A stretch of DNA of 64,000 nucleotides. Origin: an uncultured Ilyobacter sp. GTDB taxonomy: Bacteria; Fusobacteriota; Fusobacteriia; Fusobacteriales; Fusobacteriaceae. Numbering within the stretch: position 1 is the stretch's first letter; every line of letters starts with the position of its first letter. Of this stretch, positions 43,857 to 53,630 are shown one piece after another. A program made the translations under genes and the position numbers. Below the pieces are notes generated by a model, which saw only the letters and a program-made list of their open reading frames with translations, searched no databases and had not been told where the DNA came from. The stretch spans positions 372,001 to 436,000 of the forward strand of contig NZ_OY764059.1 of assembly GCF_963668085.1 (NCBI RefSeq). The letters run 5' to 3'.

Positions 43857-44498
43857 CTATAAACCTTTTCTGAAATTAACAATAGGAAGAACAGGGAATA
43901 CACCATTTTCAGCATAGTTTACAAAACCAATTTGTAGACCATCAAGTGCCTTTGTGGCGTTAATAAGTCCAAGTTGGAATGATGTGGCGTCAGCATAATT
44001 GACAAAACCCACGTCAACCATAGAGGTTCCCTGAGTGATGTTTACAAAACCAAAGTTTACCATAGATTCATATTCCACATAGTTTACAGCAGCAAGGTTG
44101 ATCATGCTATCTCCAGTGGAATAGTTTGCAAATGCAAAGTTCACACCATTTACGTCATTGACATAGTTGACAAAACCTAAATTGGCACCTGTGTCAAAAC
44201 CTTCATGCCAGTTTACAAGTCCTAGGGAGAGTCCTTTGAACTCGTTCTTTACTCTGTTGGCACCAAAAAACAATCCAAGCTCAAGACCGGTAAAATTATC
44301 CATATCAGAAAGACCTAAGATAGATATATCTAGACCTTTTACAATGGCAGTTTCACCGTGTAGTAGAGAGAGTCTCACACCAGAAACACTTTCATCCTCA
44401 GGAATGTTTTTTCCTGGAACAGAGATCTGAGCCGAGGCTGCAAAGGCTGAGAAGCTCAACATTAAAACACCGATTAAAACTGTAATAAATTTTTTCAT
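43857..44498 (-). CDS. LA_2272-type surface repeat protein, paralog 1
   Basis: A 213-residue exported protein with a signal peptide (MKKFITVLIGVLMLSFSAFA). From about residue 40 it consists of roughly 18-residue repeats ending in GFVNY, FAFANY, AAVNYV or GLINA, giving an almost continuous beta-helix or barrel-like rhythm. This is the pattern of LA_2272-type surface repeat proteins. It ends in PVLPIVNFRKGL, shared with paralog 2. AAGGAGG precedes the ATG. Function unknown. Confidence 0.78.
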   Translation of the reverse strand: MKKFITVLIGVLMLSFSAFAASAQISVPGKNIPEDESVSGVRLSLLHGETAIVKGLDISILGLSDMDNFTGLELGLFFGANRVKNEFKGLSLGLVNWHEGFDTGANLGFVNYVNDVNGVNFAFANYSTGDSMINLAAVNYVEYESMVNFGFVNITQGTSMVDVGFVNYADATSFQLGLINATKALDGLQIGFVNYAENGVFPVLPIVNFRKGL

Positions 44499-44622
44499 CT
44501 TTACCTCCTTATAAATATAATGCCCTGCATTTATAATATAAGGTGATAAAATCTGAATTCCTCTTTAATTTCAGATAAAAATAGATTTGATTTTAATTCA
44601 TAAATTACGGTCTATAATAATT

Positions 44623-45297
44623 TTAGAAGTTTAGGTTAAAGTTTACTATTGGAAGAATTTCAAAGAGTTCTGAATTTGCAGCCATGTTTAGTATACCTAC
44701 CTGTACTCCCTGAAGGTGCTCTGTATAGTTAAACAAACCTAGCTGGACTCCTCTCGTGTATTTGTTGAAGTTTGCTATCCCAAGCTCTCCTCCTACAAAG
44801 GAATCTGCCATGTTTAAACCACCTAATCTGACACCTTTGAAATTGTGATCAAGGTTGACCCAACCTGCCTGGGCCCCTATACTGTTCCCGTTGTTTATAT
44901 TTAAAAGTCCAAACTGTGCTCCTAAAAAATCCCTCTCCACAATGTTTAATCCACCAAACTGAACTCCTTTAAAGTTTCCTCCTACATGGTTGTAAGATAC
45001 GAAAAACCACCACGGGATCCTAACACCGGTAAAATCCCCTTCTGTTCTGTCATAGAATGAAAGCACCGAGAAACCTTTGAAATCTCCTCTGGTTCTGCTG
45101 GCAACAAGGTTTACATCTAGCCCGCTGACATTTCTGTTTTCAGAATATATACCGCCTAACCTTATGCCGCTTATATCGTCTGAAGGTGAATTAAGCTGTA
45201 TGTCTGGTGAAAAAAGAGAAAGTTCAAAGGGCTTTTCCTCTCCTAGTGCATTAAAAAAAACAAGTGAAAACATCAGAAAAAAAGTTATCTTTTTCAA
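44623..45297 (-). CDS. LA_2272-type surface repeat protein, paralog 2
   Basis: A 224-residue exported protein with a signal peptide (MKKITFFLMFSLVFFNALG) and about eight repeats of the GVQFGGLNIV, GAQFGLLNIN, GVRLGGLNMA type. It ends in EILPIVNFNLNF, like its neighbour. The two genes lie head to tail 124 bp apart and were probably duplicated. AGCGTGACC before the ATG is a poor ribosome site; a GGAGCG lies 5 bases further. Confidence 0.78.
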   Translation of the reverse strand: MKKITFFLMFSLVFFNALGEEKPFELSLFSPDIQLNSPSDDISGIRLGGIYSENRNVSGLDVNLVASRTRGDFKGFSVLSFYDRTEGDFTGVRIPWWFFVSYNHVGGNFKGVQFGGLNIVERDFLGAQFGLLNINNGNSIGAQAGWVNLDHNFKGVRLGGLNMADSFVGGELGIANFNKYTRGVQLGLFNYTEHLQGVQVGILNMAANSELFEILPIVNFNLNF

Positions 45298-45366
45298 AAC
45301 TGGTCACGCTCCTTTATAGTATTTTAATTGCCCTTGATTATACATTATAATTGTGAGTTTTTTATG

Positions 45367-45594
45367 ATGAGGTCTAAATATTTGAAAACTTTGACAAAAA
45401 TAAAAAAAGACAGCTGTTTTATATTTGAACCTGAGTATTATTATGGAAAATTTCATTGACAAATCGAGGTTATTTCTGATAAGATTGACGATATAGCAAA
45501 AGATTTTGGGAGGATTATTTATGTTGACCATGAAAAGGATCAGGAGGAGCAAAGAAAAACACTCATAAAAACCTCATCTTTTAAAGTGGCCTAA
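45367..45594 (+). pseudogene. Possible broken small gene with in-frame TGA
   Basis: From ATG 45367 a 75-codon frame runs to TAA 45592-45594, interrupted only by TGA at 45457-45459 (codon 31). The part after the TGA (EVISDKIDDIAKDFGRIIYV then HEKDQEEQRKTLIKT) has the composition of a real protein. There is no ribosome site before 45367, so the start is uncertain. Nonsense decay is the simplest reading; readthrough is possible but unsupported. I do not recognise the family. Confidence 0.4.
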
Positions 45595-45663
45595 TTGACA
45601 TCAAAAATTCTTTTGAAAAGATTGAGAACTCTTAAATTTCTCATGAGTATACAAAAGTTAATT

Positions 45664-45780
45664 AGCCGGCGGATGAATTCTGTTGGCTTTTGTTTTTTTT
45701 AGATGTACCTGATATTAGCCAGTTTCTAGATACGGCAAGTGTCAGGTTTTTTTCATAAGAGTGTGACCTGTTTTTAGAAA
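45664..45780 (+). promoter_or_regulatory. Leader with two stacked terminators before the amino-acid ABC operon
   Basis: Hairpin 1: AGCCGGC (45664-45670) with GTTGGCT (45682-45688), then a T-run. Hairpin 2: ACCTGA (45707-45712) with TCAGGT (45742-45747), then a T-run. ACCTG at 45776-45780 could pair instead with CAGGT (45743-45747), breaking hairpin 2. This looks like an attenuator, but no T-box or known riboswitch consensus is visible. The rest of the 45595-45905 gap is AT-rich. Confidence 0.5.
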
Positions 45781-45905
45781 TCCACCAAAATCTTAATAAT
45801 TATGATTTTTCAAAGGAAATAATCATAGCTAACTTTGATTTAAGATTGCTTCAAATGAAGGCGGCAAAAGCTGCAAAATTTTCCAAAAATTATTAGGAGG
45901 AAAGA

Positions 45906-46616
45906 ATGGCTTATATATCGGTATTAAAGGGAATTTTTATAGAAGGCAACAGGTATATGTACATAGTTAAGGGATTGTCCTTTTCTGTTGGAGTGACATT
46001 TTTAGCTGCTCTGATAGGATTAACTGTGGGAGTACTTTTAGCTGTAATGAGGTTATCTCACTTTTATCCATTTAAGAGCTCGGAAAAGTATAAAAAAACC
46101 AACCCACTAAACCTTATTGCACTGTGGTATATCGACATCATACGTGGAACTCCAGCTGTGGTGCAGCTCATGATACTTGCCAATGTGATATTTGTAGGGA
46201 ATTTACGTAACACCCCTATATTTGTAGTTGCGGCACTGGCCTTTGGACTAAATAGTTCTGCATATGTGGCTGAGATCATAAGAGCAGGTATAGAGGGGCT
46301 AGACAAGGGACAGACCGAGGCATCGAGGGCTCTTGGAATGAATTATTTTCTAACTATGAAAGAGATAATAATACCACAGGCCATAAAAAATATTCTTCCG
46401 GCTCTAGTAAGTGAGTTTATAACCCTTCTTAAGGAAACTTCCATAGTAGGATTTATCGGAGGAGTGGATCTCTTGAGATCTGCCAATATAATAACAAGTC
46501 AGACTTATAGAGGAATCGAACCTCTTCTGGCAGTGGGACTCATCTATCTTATTATGACAAGTATCTTTACCAAATTTATGAGAAATGTAGAAAAGGGGTT
46601 GAAAGTAAGTGATTAA
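45906..46616 (+). CDS. Polar amino-acid ABC transporter permease
   Basis: A 236-residue inner-membrane permease of the HisMQ/GlnP group. About five helices are seen, with the EAA loop [18 protein letters not shown] near residue 130 and the conserved [17 protein letters not shown] near 74. Tail ends one codon after the ATPase start, so the two are coupled. TAGGAGGAAAG precedes the ATG. The substrate is likely a polar or basic amino acid; argGH downstream suggests arginine-related compounds. Confidence 0.93.
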   Translation: MAYISVLKGIFIEGNRYMYIVKGLSFSVGVTFLAALIGLTVGVLLAVMRLSHFYPFKSSEKYKKTNPLNLIALWYIDIIRGTPAVVQLMILANVIFVGNLRNTPIFVVAALAFGLNSSAYVAEIIRAGIEGLDKGQTEASRALGMNYFLTMKEIIIPQAIKNILPALVSEFITLLKETSIVGFIGGVDLLRSANIITSQTYRGIEPLLAVGLIYLIMTSIFTKFMRNVEKGLKVSD

Positions 46617-47337
46617 AGTAGTTGACTTGCACAAACACTTTGGTGATCTAGAAGTGTTAAAGGGAATAAATAAAGAGATAAAAAAAGGTGATGTAGTGGC
46701 TGTAATAGGCCCATCTGGAAGTGGTAAGTCTACCTTTCTAAGGTGTCTAAACAGACTTGAAGAGCCTACAAAGGGACATGTTTACATAGCAGGGGAAGAT
46801 GTTATGGATAAAAAGGTGGACTTAAACCGTCTCCGTGAAAAAGTTGGAATGGTTTTCCAGCACTTTAATCTTTTTCCACATAAGACAGTGCTTGAAAATC
46901 TAATGCTTGCACCAACAAAGGTAAAGGGAATGTCATTAGAGGAGGCCAAGGAAAAAGCTATGGTGCTTCTCGATAAGGTGGGACTGAAAGATAAGGCTAA
47001 AGCCTATCCAAACCAGCTTTCTGGAGGTCAGAAACAGAGAATAGCAATAGCTAGGGCTCTTGCTATGGAACCACACCTGATGCTCTTTGACGAACCGACA
47101 TCAGCTCTAGACCCTGAGATGGTAAAGGAAGTACTAGACGTAATGAGAAGTCTCGTAGACGAGGGGATGACCATGGTGATAGTTACTCACGAGATGGGAT
47201 TCGCCAAAAACGTTGCCAGCAGGGTATTCTTTATGGATCAGGGAACAGTCCTTGAAGACGGAGATCCGGCTCAGATCTTCAACAATCCAAAACACGAGAG
47301 AACAAGAGAGTTTTTAGACAAGGTACTGAATCATTAA
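46609..47337 (+). CDS. Polar amino-acid ABC transporter ATP-binding protein
   Basis: A 242-residue ATPase with Walker [10 protein letters not shown] near residue 32, Q-loop, signature [15 protein letters not shown], Walker [15 protein letters not shown] and H-loop VTHEMGFA. The GlnQ/ArtP-like class is clear. The GTG start at 46609 overlaps the permease stop by 8 bases; GGGG at 46594-46597 is a rather distant ribosome site, so coupling by overlap is likely. The binding protein follows after 26 bp. Confidence 0.95.
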   Translation: MIKVVDLHKHFGDLEVLKGINKEIKKGDVVAVIGPSGSGKSTFLRCLNRLEEPTKGHVYIAGEDVMDKKVDLNRLREKVGMVFQHFNLFPHKTVLENLMLAPTKVKGMSLEEAKEKAMVLLDKVGLKDKAKAYPNQLSGGQKQRIAIARALAMEPHLMLFDEPTSALDPEMVKEVLDVMRSLVDEGMTMVIVTHEMGFAKNVASRVFFMDQGTVLEDGDPAQIFNNPKHERTREFLDKVLNH

Positions 47338-47363
47338 TAAAATATCGGGAGGATCCTATAAAA

Positions 47364-48098
47364 ATGAAAAAATTCTTGAAAATTATTTTAACTTTAGTAA
47401 TGATAGTTTCTCTTGCAGCCTGCGGAGGCAAGAAAGAGGAAGAGAAAAAAGTGATATACGTAGGAACAAATGCTGAATTCCCACCATTTGAGTATCTAGA
47501 AGAAGGGGAGATCACAGGTTTTGACATGGAACTCATAAAAGAGATAGCCAAAGAAGCTGAGCTAGAGATAAAGATAGAAGATATGTCCTTTGACGGTCTT
47601 TTACCAGCACTTCAGTCAAAAAAAGTTGACGTTGTAATAGCAGGTATGACTGCCAATGAAGAAAGAAAAAAAGCTGTAAACTTTACAACCCCTTATTATA
47701 CTGCCAGTCAGGTAATAGTTGTAAAAGAAGGAGACGACTCTATAAATTCCTTTGATGATCTGAAGGGGAAAAAAGTAGGTGTAATGCTTGGATTTACAGG
47801 AGACCTTGTAGTCAGCGAGATAGCAGGGGTAAATATAGAGAGATATAATGCAGCCTATGCTGGGATAATGGCACTTCAGTCAGGCAAGGTAGATGCAGTG
47901 GTCCTTGACTCAGAGCCGGCTAAAAACTACGTGGAAAAAAATGAAGGGCTGGCAATAGCTAAAGCCGATGCCGCAGAAGAAGAGTATGCAATTGCAGTAA
48001 GAAAAGAAGATGAAGAGCTCCTAGAAAAACTGGAAAATGGTCTAAAAACTGTAAAAGACAACGGGACATACGAAGAGTTGCTAAAGAAATATTTTTAA
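47364..48098 (+). CDS. Amino-acid-binding lipoprotein 1
   Basis: A 244-residue binding protein of the SBP-bac-3 family, with lipobox LAACG near residue 20. The mature protein begins KKVIYVGTNAEFPPFEYLEE and has the ligand residues DMSFDGLLPALQSKKVDVVIAGM. It completes the operon. GGGAGGA precedes the ATG. It is about half identical to the protein at 48285, so the two probably bind related ligands. Confidence 0.93.
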   Translation: MKKFLKIILTLVMIVSLAACGGKKEEEKKVIYVGTNAEFPPFEYLEEGEITGFDMELIKEIAKEAELEIKIEDMSFDGLLPALQSKKVDVVIAGMTANEERKKAVNFTTPYYTASQVIVVKEGDDSINSFDDLKGKKVGVMLGFTGDLVVSEIAGVNIERYNAAYAGIMALQSGKVDAVVLDSEPAKNYVEKNEGLAIAKADAAEEEYAIAVRKEDEELLEKLENGLKTVKDNGTYEELLKKYF

Positions 48099-48207
48099 GG
48101 CAGGAAAAAATGTACAGGAAAAATAAAAAAGCTTTTTATGACAAGTGAATAGATATATAAAGATTGATAAGAATTGTCTGGGCTGTTTTACACCTAAGTT
48201 GTGTATT

Positions 48208-48238
48208 GGACCTGCTTAATTCTTAGCAGGTTCTTTTT
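48208..48238 (+). terminator. Terminator between the two binding-protein genes
   Basis: GGACCTGCT (48208-48216) pairs with AGCAGGTTC (48225-48233) with one G-U, then a T-run. It separates binding protein 1 from binding protein 2-argH-argG. Confidence 0.85.
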
Positions 48239-48284
48239 TATACAAAAATTTTAAAAATTAAATGATAAAAGGGGGAAGTTATTT

Positions 48285-49040
48285 ATGAAGAAAATTATGC
48301 TTATTGTGTCACTTGTATTGCTAGTAGTTTTAGGTGGGTGTGGTAAAAAAGAAGCTGCACAAGAGGAAAAGAAGGTTCTTTTTGTGGGAACAAATGCAGA
48401 ATACAAGCCTTTTGAATATCTCGAAGATGGTAAGATAGTAGGTTTTGATGCTGAACTTATGGAAAAAATTCTTGAAAACTTAGGTTACGAGATGGAATGG
48501 AAGAATATGAGCTTTGACGGACTTATTCCTGCTCTTCAAAGCAAGAAGATAGATCTTATAATCGCAGGGATGACTCCTACAGATGAAAGAAAAAAAGCGG
48601 TGGATTTCTCAAATTCCTACCTGACTACAAATCAGTCTTTTGTAATCAGTGAAGATAACAACGAATTAAAAAAACTAGATGATCTTAAAAATAAAAAACT
48701 TGGAGTACAGCTTGGAACTGCACAAGAAGCAATTGCAAGAGATATAGAGGGAGCTAAAATAACTCCATATACTTCTATAACTGCAGCAATTTTAGACCTT
48801 AAAAGTGGAAAAGTAGACGCAGTTGTACTAGAAAACCTAGTGGCTCTGCCTTATATCAAAAATAACGAGGGTCTTAAGAAGATAGACATCGAAGAACTTC
48901 CTAAAGCTGATGTTGCCATAGCTATAAATAAGGGAAATGAAGAACTTCTGGGAAAAATAAACCAAGAGCTGGAGAATCTTAAAGAGAACGGGTTCTACGA
49001 CGAGATATTCAATAAATACTTTGTTGACATTCAAGAATAG
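48285..49040 (+). CDS. Amino-acid-binding lipoprotein 2, upstream of argH
   Basis: A 251-residue paralog of the previous gene: lipobox LGGC near residue 19, then VLFVGTNAEYKPFEYLEDGK and WKNMSFDGLIPALQSKKIDL. It lies 9 bp upstream of argH behind AAAGGGGG, in a transcript separate from the ABC genes, so it may give the same ABC transporter an alternative ligand. Ligands such as arginine or citrulline are plausible because of argGH, but not shown. Confidence 0.92.
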   Translation: MKKIMLIVSLVLLVVLGGCGKKEAAQEEKKVLFVGTNAEYKPFEYLEDGKIVGFDAELMEKILENLGYEMEWKNMSFDGLIPALQSKKIDLIIAGMTPTDERKKAVDFSNSYLTTNQSFVISEDNNELKKLDDLKNKKLGVQLGTAQEAIARDIEGAKITPYTSITAAILDLKSGKVDAVVLENLVALPYIKNNEGLKKIDIEELPKADVAIAINKGNEELLGKINQELENLKENGFYDEIFNKYFVDIQE

Positions 49041-49049
49041 GAGGATTAG

Positions 49050-50438
49050 ATGAAACTTTGGGGTGGAAGGTTCAAAAAGGAAACTAGCAGCTTACTTGAA
49101 AAGTTCAATGCTTCTATAAACTTTGACAAAAGAATGTACAAAGAGGATATAGAGGGAAGTATAGCTCATTCTAAGATGCTTGCAAAACAGGATATAATAT
49201 CTCATGAAGAGCAAAAAACAATTGAAAAAGGACTACTTCAGGTAAAGGAAGAGATCGAATCTGGGAACTTTGTATTCTCTATAAAGGACGAGGATATACA
49301 CATGGCTATAGAGGGAAGACTCATAGCTTTGGTAGGAGAGGCCGGAAAAAAACTTCATACTGCTAGAAGCAGAAATGACCAGGTGCTTGTGGATACAAGG
49401 CTTTATACAAAGAGAAGAGCTGAGGAAATAGGAAGCGGTTTGCTAGAACTTATGGATGCTCTTATAGAGGTCAGTGAAAAGAATATAGGGGTTATCATGC
49501 CAGGTTACACACATCTTCAGAGGGCACAGCCTATACTTTTTTCTCACCACGTAATGGCGTATTTTCAGATGTTTAAAAGAGACTTAGAAAGACTAGAAAG
49601 TGCTGTGGAAAGAATAGATGTACTTCCTCTAGGAGCAGGAGCCCTTGCAGGAACTACTTACCCTATTGACAGAGAGTATGTAAAGGAACTTCTCGGATTT
49701 GCCAAGGTAAGTGAGAACAGTCTAGATACTGTAAGTGACAGAGACTTTATAATAGAGATGAATTTTGTTCTTGCTATGATAGCTATGCATATGTCTAGAT
49801 TTTCTGAAGAGATTATCATGTGGTCGACAAAGGAGTTTTCATTTGTGCAGCTTGATGACGGTTACTCTACAGGATCATCTATCATGCCACAGAAGAAAAA
49901 CCCTGATATACCAGAGCTTGTAAGAGGAAAGTGCGGAAGAGTCTACGGAAATCTTGTCAGCATAATGACAGTGATGAAGGGTCTGCCTCTTGCATACAAT
50001 AAAGATACTCAAGAGGATAAGGAAGGATTCTTTGACTCTGTAGACAATGTGGGGATGTCCCTTGAAATATTCAAAGAGATGCTTCTAACAATGTCGGTAA
50101 ATGAGGAAAATATGAAAAAGGGAATCTACGGAGGATTCATAAACGCAACTGACGTGGCAGACTACCTTGCTAAAAAAGGGATACCATTCAGAGAAGCTCA
50201 TCATATAACAGGTTCTATGGTGGCTTACTGCGAAGAAAAGAATACCTCTCTTGAGGAACTTACCTTAGAGGAGTTTAAACAGTTTAGTGATGCATTTGAA
50301 AGTGATGTATTAACACTTATTACGGTGGAAGCCTGTATAGAGGGAAGAGACTCTTATGGGGGAACATCTACAAATCAGGTCAGAAGACAGATTTCAGAAG
50401 GAAAAGAACTTTTAGAAAAATATAAGGGGGAGTTATAA
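49050..50438 (+). CDS. argH: Argininosuccinate lyase
   Basis: A 462-residue fumarase-superfamily enzyme releasing arginine and fumarate. WGGRFKKETS at the N-terminus, TARSRNDQV near residue 108 and the signature GSSIMPQKKNPD near 273 with the catalytic Ser are all complete. AGGAGGA precedes the ATG. The stop codon is followed directly by the argG start, so the order is argH then argG, reversed relative to many bacteria. Confidence 0.97.
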   Translation: MKLWGGRFKKETSSLLEKFNASINFDKRMYKEDIEGSIAHSKMLAKQDIISHEEQKTIEKGLLQVKEEIESGNFVFSIKDEDIHMAIEGRLIALVGEAGKKLHTARSRNDQVLVDTRLYTKRRAEEIGSGLLELMDALIEVSEKNIGVIMPGYTHLQRAQPILFSHHVMAYFQMFKRDLERLESAVERIDVLPLGAGALAGTTYPIDREYVKELLGFAKVSENSLDTVSDRDFIIEMNFVLAMIAMHMSRFSEEIIMWSTKEFSFVQLDDGYSTGSSIMPQKKNPDIPELVRGKCGRVYGNLVSIMTVMKGLPLAYNKDTQEDKEGFFDSVDNVGMSLEIFKEMLLTMSVNEENMKKGIYGGFINATDVADYLAKKGIPFREAHHITGSMVAYCEEKNTSLEELTLEEFKQFSDAFESDVLTLITVEACIEGRDSYGGTSTNQVRRQISEGKELLEKYKGEL

Positions 50439-51635
50439 ATGGAAAAAGTAGTATTGGCATATTCAGGAGGACTAGATACCTCTATCATCATACCTTGGTT
50501 AGAAGAAAATTATAGTCTTGAAGTAATAGCAGTCTGCGTCGATGTGGGTCAAGACGATGATATGGAAGAAGTTAAGAAAAAAGCCATAGCTTCAGGAGCT
50601 GCAAAAGTATTTGTAGTAGATGCAAAAGAGGAGTTTTTAACAGAGTATGCTTTTAAGGCACTTAAGGCAGGAGCTATGTATGAAAACAGATATCTTTTAG
50701 GAACATCTTTTGCAAGACCATTAATGGCAAAAAAATTAGTTGAAATAGCCCATCAAGAGGGAGCTACATATATCTGCCATGGTTGTACTGGAAAAGGAAA
50801 TGACCAGGTAAGATTTGAAGTGGGAGTAGCAGCATTTGATCCAATGATGAAAATAATCGCTCCTTGGAGAGAGTGGGATATCGAATCTAGAGAAGATGCC
50901 ATCGACTATGCAGAAGCAAAAGGTATACAGCTAAGTGTAACAAAGGAAAAGATCTACTCTAGAGACCAGAATATGTGGCACATAAGTCATGAAGGTGGAG
51001 ATATCGAAACTCTATCAAATGAGCATAAAGAAGAGATGTATATGATGGTAACTCCTCCAAAATTAGCAAAAGATGAGGAAGCTTATGTATCGGTTACTTT
51101 TGAAAAAGGATTCCCTGTGGCAGTTGACGGAGAGGCTATGGGACCTGTAGAACTCCTTCAAAAGCTTAATAAAATAGCCGGAGAAAACGGAGTAGGTGTA
51201 ATAGATATAGTAGAAAACAGACTTGTGGGAATGAAATCAAGAGGTATATATGAAACTCCAGGAGGAACACTTCTTTATAAGGCGCTTACAGACCTTGAAA
51301 GTGTATGCCTAGACAAAGACTCATGGGCATTAAAAAGAAGTCTTTCAGAAAAATATGCAGACCTTGCATATAATGGACTTTGGTTTACTTCTCTAAGAGA
51401 AGCTATCGACAGTTTTGTAGATACACTTCATGAGAATGTAACTGGAACAATAAAAATGAAGCTTTACAAAGGAAATGTAAAAATAGCAGGAAGAATAACT
51501 GAAAATGCCCTTTATGACGAAGAAATTTCATCATTTGGTGCAAGTGATCTATACAGTCACAGTGATGCAGAAGGATTTATAAAACTCTTCTCACTTCCAA
51601 CTAAGATAAAAAAATTAAAAGAAGACAGAAAGTAA
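50439..51635 (+). CDS. argG: Argininosuccinate synthase
   Basis: A 398-residue ATP-dependent ligase joining citrulline and aspartate. [15 protein letters not shown] (P-loop), [15 protein letters not shown] near residue 113 and the C-terminal [15 protein letters not shown] are family marks. The ATG follows the argH stop without a gap and has an AAGGGGG site. No ornithine carbamoyltransferase is present, so citrulline must come from elsewhere. A terminator follows at 51645. Confidence 0.97.
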   Translation: MEKVVLAYSGGLDTSIIIPWLEENYSLEVIAVCVDVGQDDDMEEVKKKAIASGAAKVFVVDAKEEFLTEYAFKALKAGAMYENRYLLGTSFARPLMAKKLVEIAHQEGATYICHGCTGKGNDQVRFEVGVAAFDPMMKIIAPWREWDIESREDAIDYAEAKGIQLSVTKEKIYSRDQNMWHISHEGGDIETLSNEHKEEMYMMVTPPKLAKDEEAYVSVTFEKGFPVAVDGEAMGPVELLQKLNKIAGENGVGVIDIVENRLVGMKSRGIYETPGGTLLYKALTDLESVCLDKDSWALKRSLSEKYADLAYNGLWFTSLREAIDSFVDTLHENVTGTIKMKLYKGNVKIAGRITENALYDEEISSFGASDLYSHSDAEGFIKLFSLPTKIKKLKEDRK

Positions 51636-51644
51636 AATTATTTG

Positions 51645-51671
51645 CAGGGGATCTATGTCCCCTGTTTTTTT
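51645..51671 (+). terminator. Terminator after argG
   Basis: CAGGGGA (51645-51651) pairs with TCCCCTG (51658-51664), then seven Ts. Confidence 0.92.
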
Positions 51672-51768
51672 ATAAAAATGTATAATATAGCTAGCCATAT
51701 ATAAAAAAGGAAATCCTGAAAGATCAATGTAGATATTTTTATAGAGATCAGAAGGAGATGGTGACAGA

Positions 51769-52101
51769 ATGTCTAACTATAATTGGGTAAAAATAGGTGA
51801 GATGATGCAAAAGCTTATAGAAGACAACACAGTAGATTTTAATGAGGAAGCCACTTATTGTATTATGAGAAGATATAACCCTGAACTGCCTTTTAGTTTT
51901 GACAGATATATAAAAACTTACAAAGATGAGCTGGGTATTGACTTTGTTCAGAGAAAAGAAGTTCTTGCAAAAATCTTTTTGAACTATGATGTGGATACGA
52001 GGTTAAAACTTTTGAACTACCTTCTCTATTATTTTCATAAAAGCAAGGTCAACAGAATAAAGCTGAAAGAACTTGAAAACTATCTTGACGAAAATAGATA
52101 G
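51769..52101 (+). CDS. Conserved small protein of unknown function
   Basis: A 110-residue soluble, mostly helical protein (MSNYNWVKIGEMMQKLIEDN, then FVQRKEVLAKIFLNYDV and LLNYLLYYFHKSKV). I do not recognise a family. It has a good ribosome site (AGAAGGAGATG) and its own terminator, overlapping the stop codon, so it looks like a real single-gene transcript. Confidence 0.65.
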   Translation: MSNYNWVKIGEMMQKLIEDNTVDFNEEATYCIMRRYNPELPFSFDRYIKTYKDELGIDFVQRKEVLAKIFLNYDVDTRLKLLNYLLYYFHKSKVNRIKLKELENYLDENR

Positions 52102-52125
52102 AGGGCCTGTTTGGGCCCTCTTATT
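52101..52125 (+). terminator. Terminator after the small unknown gene
   Basis: GAGGGCC (52101-52107) pairs with GGCCCTC (52114-52120), then TTATTTT. Confidence 0.85.
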
Positions 52126-52196
52126 TTCTTAATGAATTTCTGAATTTATTTTAATCAGATCAAAAATTATAAAAATATGGAAAAGGGGTGAAGAAT

Positions 52197-53552
52197 ATGG
52201 ATCTCACAAAGGGAGATATAGGACAGGCAGTAAAAAAAGTAGCAATTCCTTCTAGTGTGGGATTTCTTTTCAACACCCTTTTTAATGTGGTGGACAGCAT
52301 GTACACAGGCTATATAGGTCCAGAGGCTTTGGCTGGGCTGGCCATGTCCTTTCCTGTGTTTTTTATTCTTATATCTCTAGGTTCTGGTATAGGAACAGGT
52401 GTGACGGCTATACTTTCAAATTTTATAGGGGAGCAAAGCTGTGAAAAGGCAAGGACTACTGGTCGGGATGCACTAACTTTGGGGGTTATTTTTGCTGTTT
52501 TTATAACTTTTGTGGGTATAGGGGTAGACGGACCTCTTTTCAAGTATATGGGAGGTGCAAAAGCCTCTGTTTTTTACGGGGAAAAATATACCACCTGGAT
52601 ATTTATAGGATCTGTATTTTTTGTTATGAACATGGTTTTTAACGGGATACTATCTTCCCAGGGAGATACAAAATCCTATAGAAATTTTTTAATAATCGGA
52701 TTTTTTGCAAACATAATTCTAGACCCATTTTTCATATTTGTACTTAAAATGTCCACAGACGGCGTGGCGATAGCAACAGTTATGGTACAGATCGTGGGAA
52801 ACTTTTACCTCTATAAAAAAGTGAAAATATCCCAGCTTTTTGAAGGTTATGAATACAAGCTTTGCAAACCTCATATGGAAAATTATAAAAACATACTGTC
52901 CCAGGGAATACCGGCAAGTCTCAATATGATGACAATAGCCCTGGGGATTTTTGTGATCAATTATTTTGTAATAAAAAATGGGGGAGATATGGCTGTGGCT
53001 GCCTACGGGATATCTATGAGGATAGAGCAGATGGCACTTTTACCTGCGATAGGTCTTAACATAGCAGCCCTAAGTATAGCCGGTCAAAGCTATGGTGCAG
53101 GAGAGACAGAAAGGGTCATGCATGTTTATAAAAAGACTCTTAAATATGGTGTTATTATTATGACCACTGCAATGTTTGTAATACTTCCCCTGTCTGGATA
53201 TTTGCTCATGATTTTCACAAGAAACAGCGAGATAATAAGATACGGCATGGGATACTTCAGAGTGGAGGTCCTTGTGTTTAATTCTTATATTTTTTTGAAT
53301 ATATCAGTTTCGGTGCTTCAGGGTCTGAAAAGGCCCAAATTCGCTATTGTTATCGGTATATACCGGCAGTTTCTCATGCCTATTTTGCTCTTTCCTGTCT
53401 TTACAAAGATTACAGGGGATGTCACAGGAATATGGTGGGGAATATTTACAATAAATTGGAGTGCTTCACTTGTGGCGGTTTTATATGTAAATAAAGTATA
53501 TAAAAAGATATTGATTTCAAAGGATAAGAAACCCCGTATTACAAAGATGTAA
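52197..53552 (+). CDS. MATE-family multidrug/cation exporter
   Basis: A 451-residue protein of twelve helices arranged in two halves, with GDIGQAVKKVAIPSSVGFL at the start, the conserved VDSMYTGYIGPEALAGLAMSF near residue 31 and GQSYGAGETERV near 300. The fold exports drugs or metabolites in exchange for Na+ or H+. ATG 52197 follows AAAAGGGGTGA; the earlier in-frame GTG at 52188 overlaps that site. A hairpin overlaps its stop. Confidence 0.9.
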   Translation: MDLTKGDIGQAVKKVAIPSSVGFLFNTLFNVVDSMYTGYIGPEALAGLAMSFPVFFILISLGSGIGTGVTAILSNFIGEQSCEKARTTGRDALTLGVIFAVFITFVGIGVDGPLFKYMGGAKASVFYGEKYTTWIFIGSVFFVMNMVFNGILSSQGDTKSYRNFLIIGFFANIILDPFFIFVLKMSTDGVAIATVMVQIVGNFYLYKKVKISQLFEGYEYKLCKPHMENYKNILSQGIPASLNMMTIALGIFVINYFVIKNGGDMAVAAYGISMRIEQMALLPAIGLNIAALSIAGQSYGAGETERVMHVYKKTLKYGVIIMTTAMFVILPLSGYLLMIFTRNSEIIRYGMGYFRVEVLVFNSYIFLNISVSVLQGLKRPKFAIVIGIYRQFLMPILLFPVFTKITGDVTGIWWGIFTINWSASLVAVLYVNKVYKKILISKDKKPRITKM

Positions 53553-53566
53553 GAGGGGTTTGTTTA
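53529..53566 (+). terminator. Terminator overlapping the end of the MATE gene
   Basis: AAACCCC (53529-53535) pairs with GGGGTTT (53555-53561) with an inner TTAC/GTAA stem, then TGTTT. Confidence 0.75.
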
Positions 53567-53630
53567 AATAAGATATTTATAGTATAATTTTAAATATTTC
53601 AAGAAAAATTAATGGCGGTGATAAATAGTA

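Noticed and set aside
45457..45459. TGA as selenocysteine
   Set aside because: Context (His before, Gln after) is unlike known selenoproteins and the possible downstream stem is weak. Nonsense mutation is simpler.
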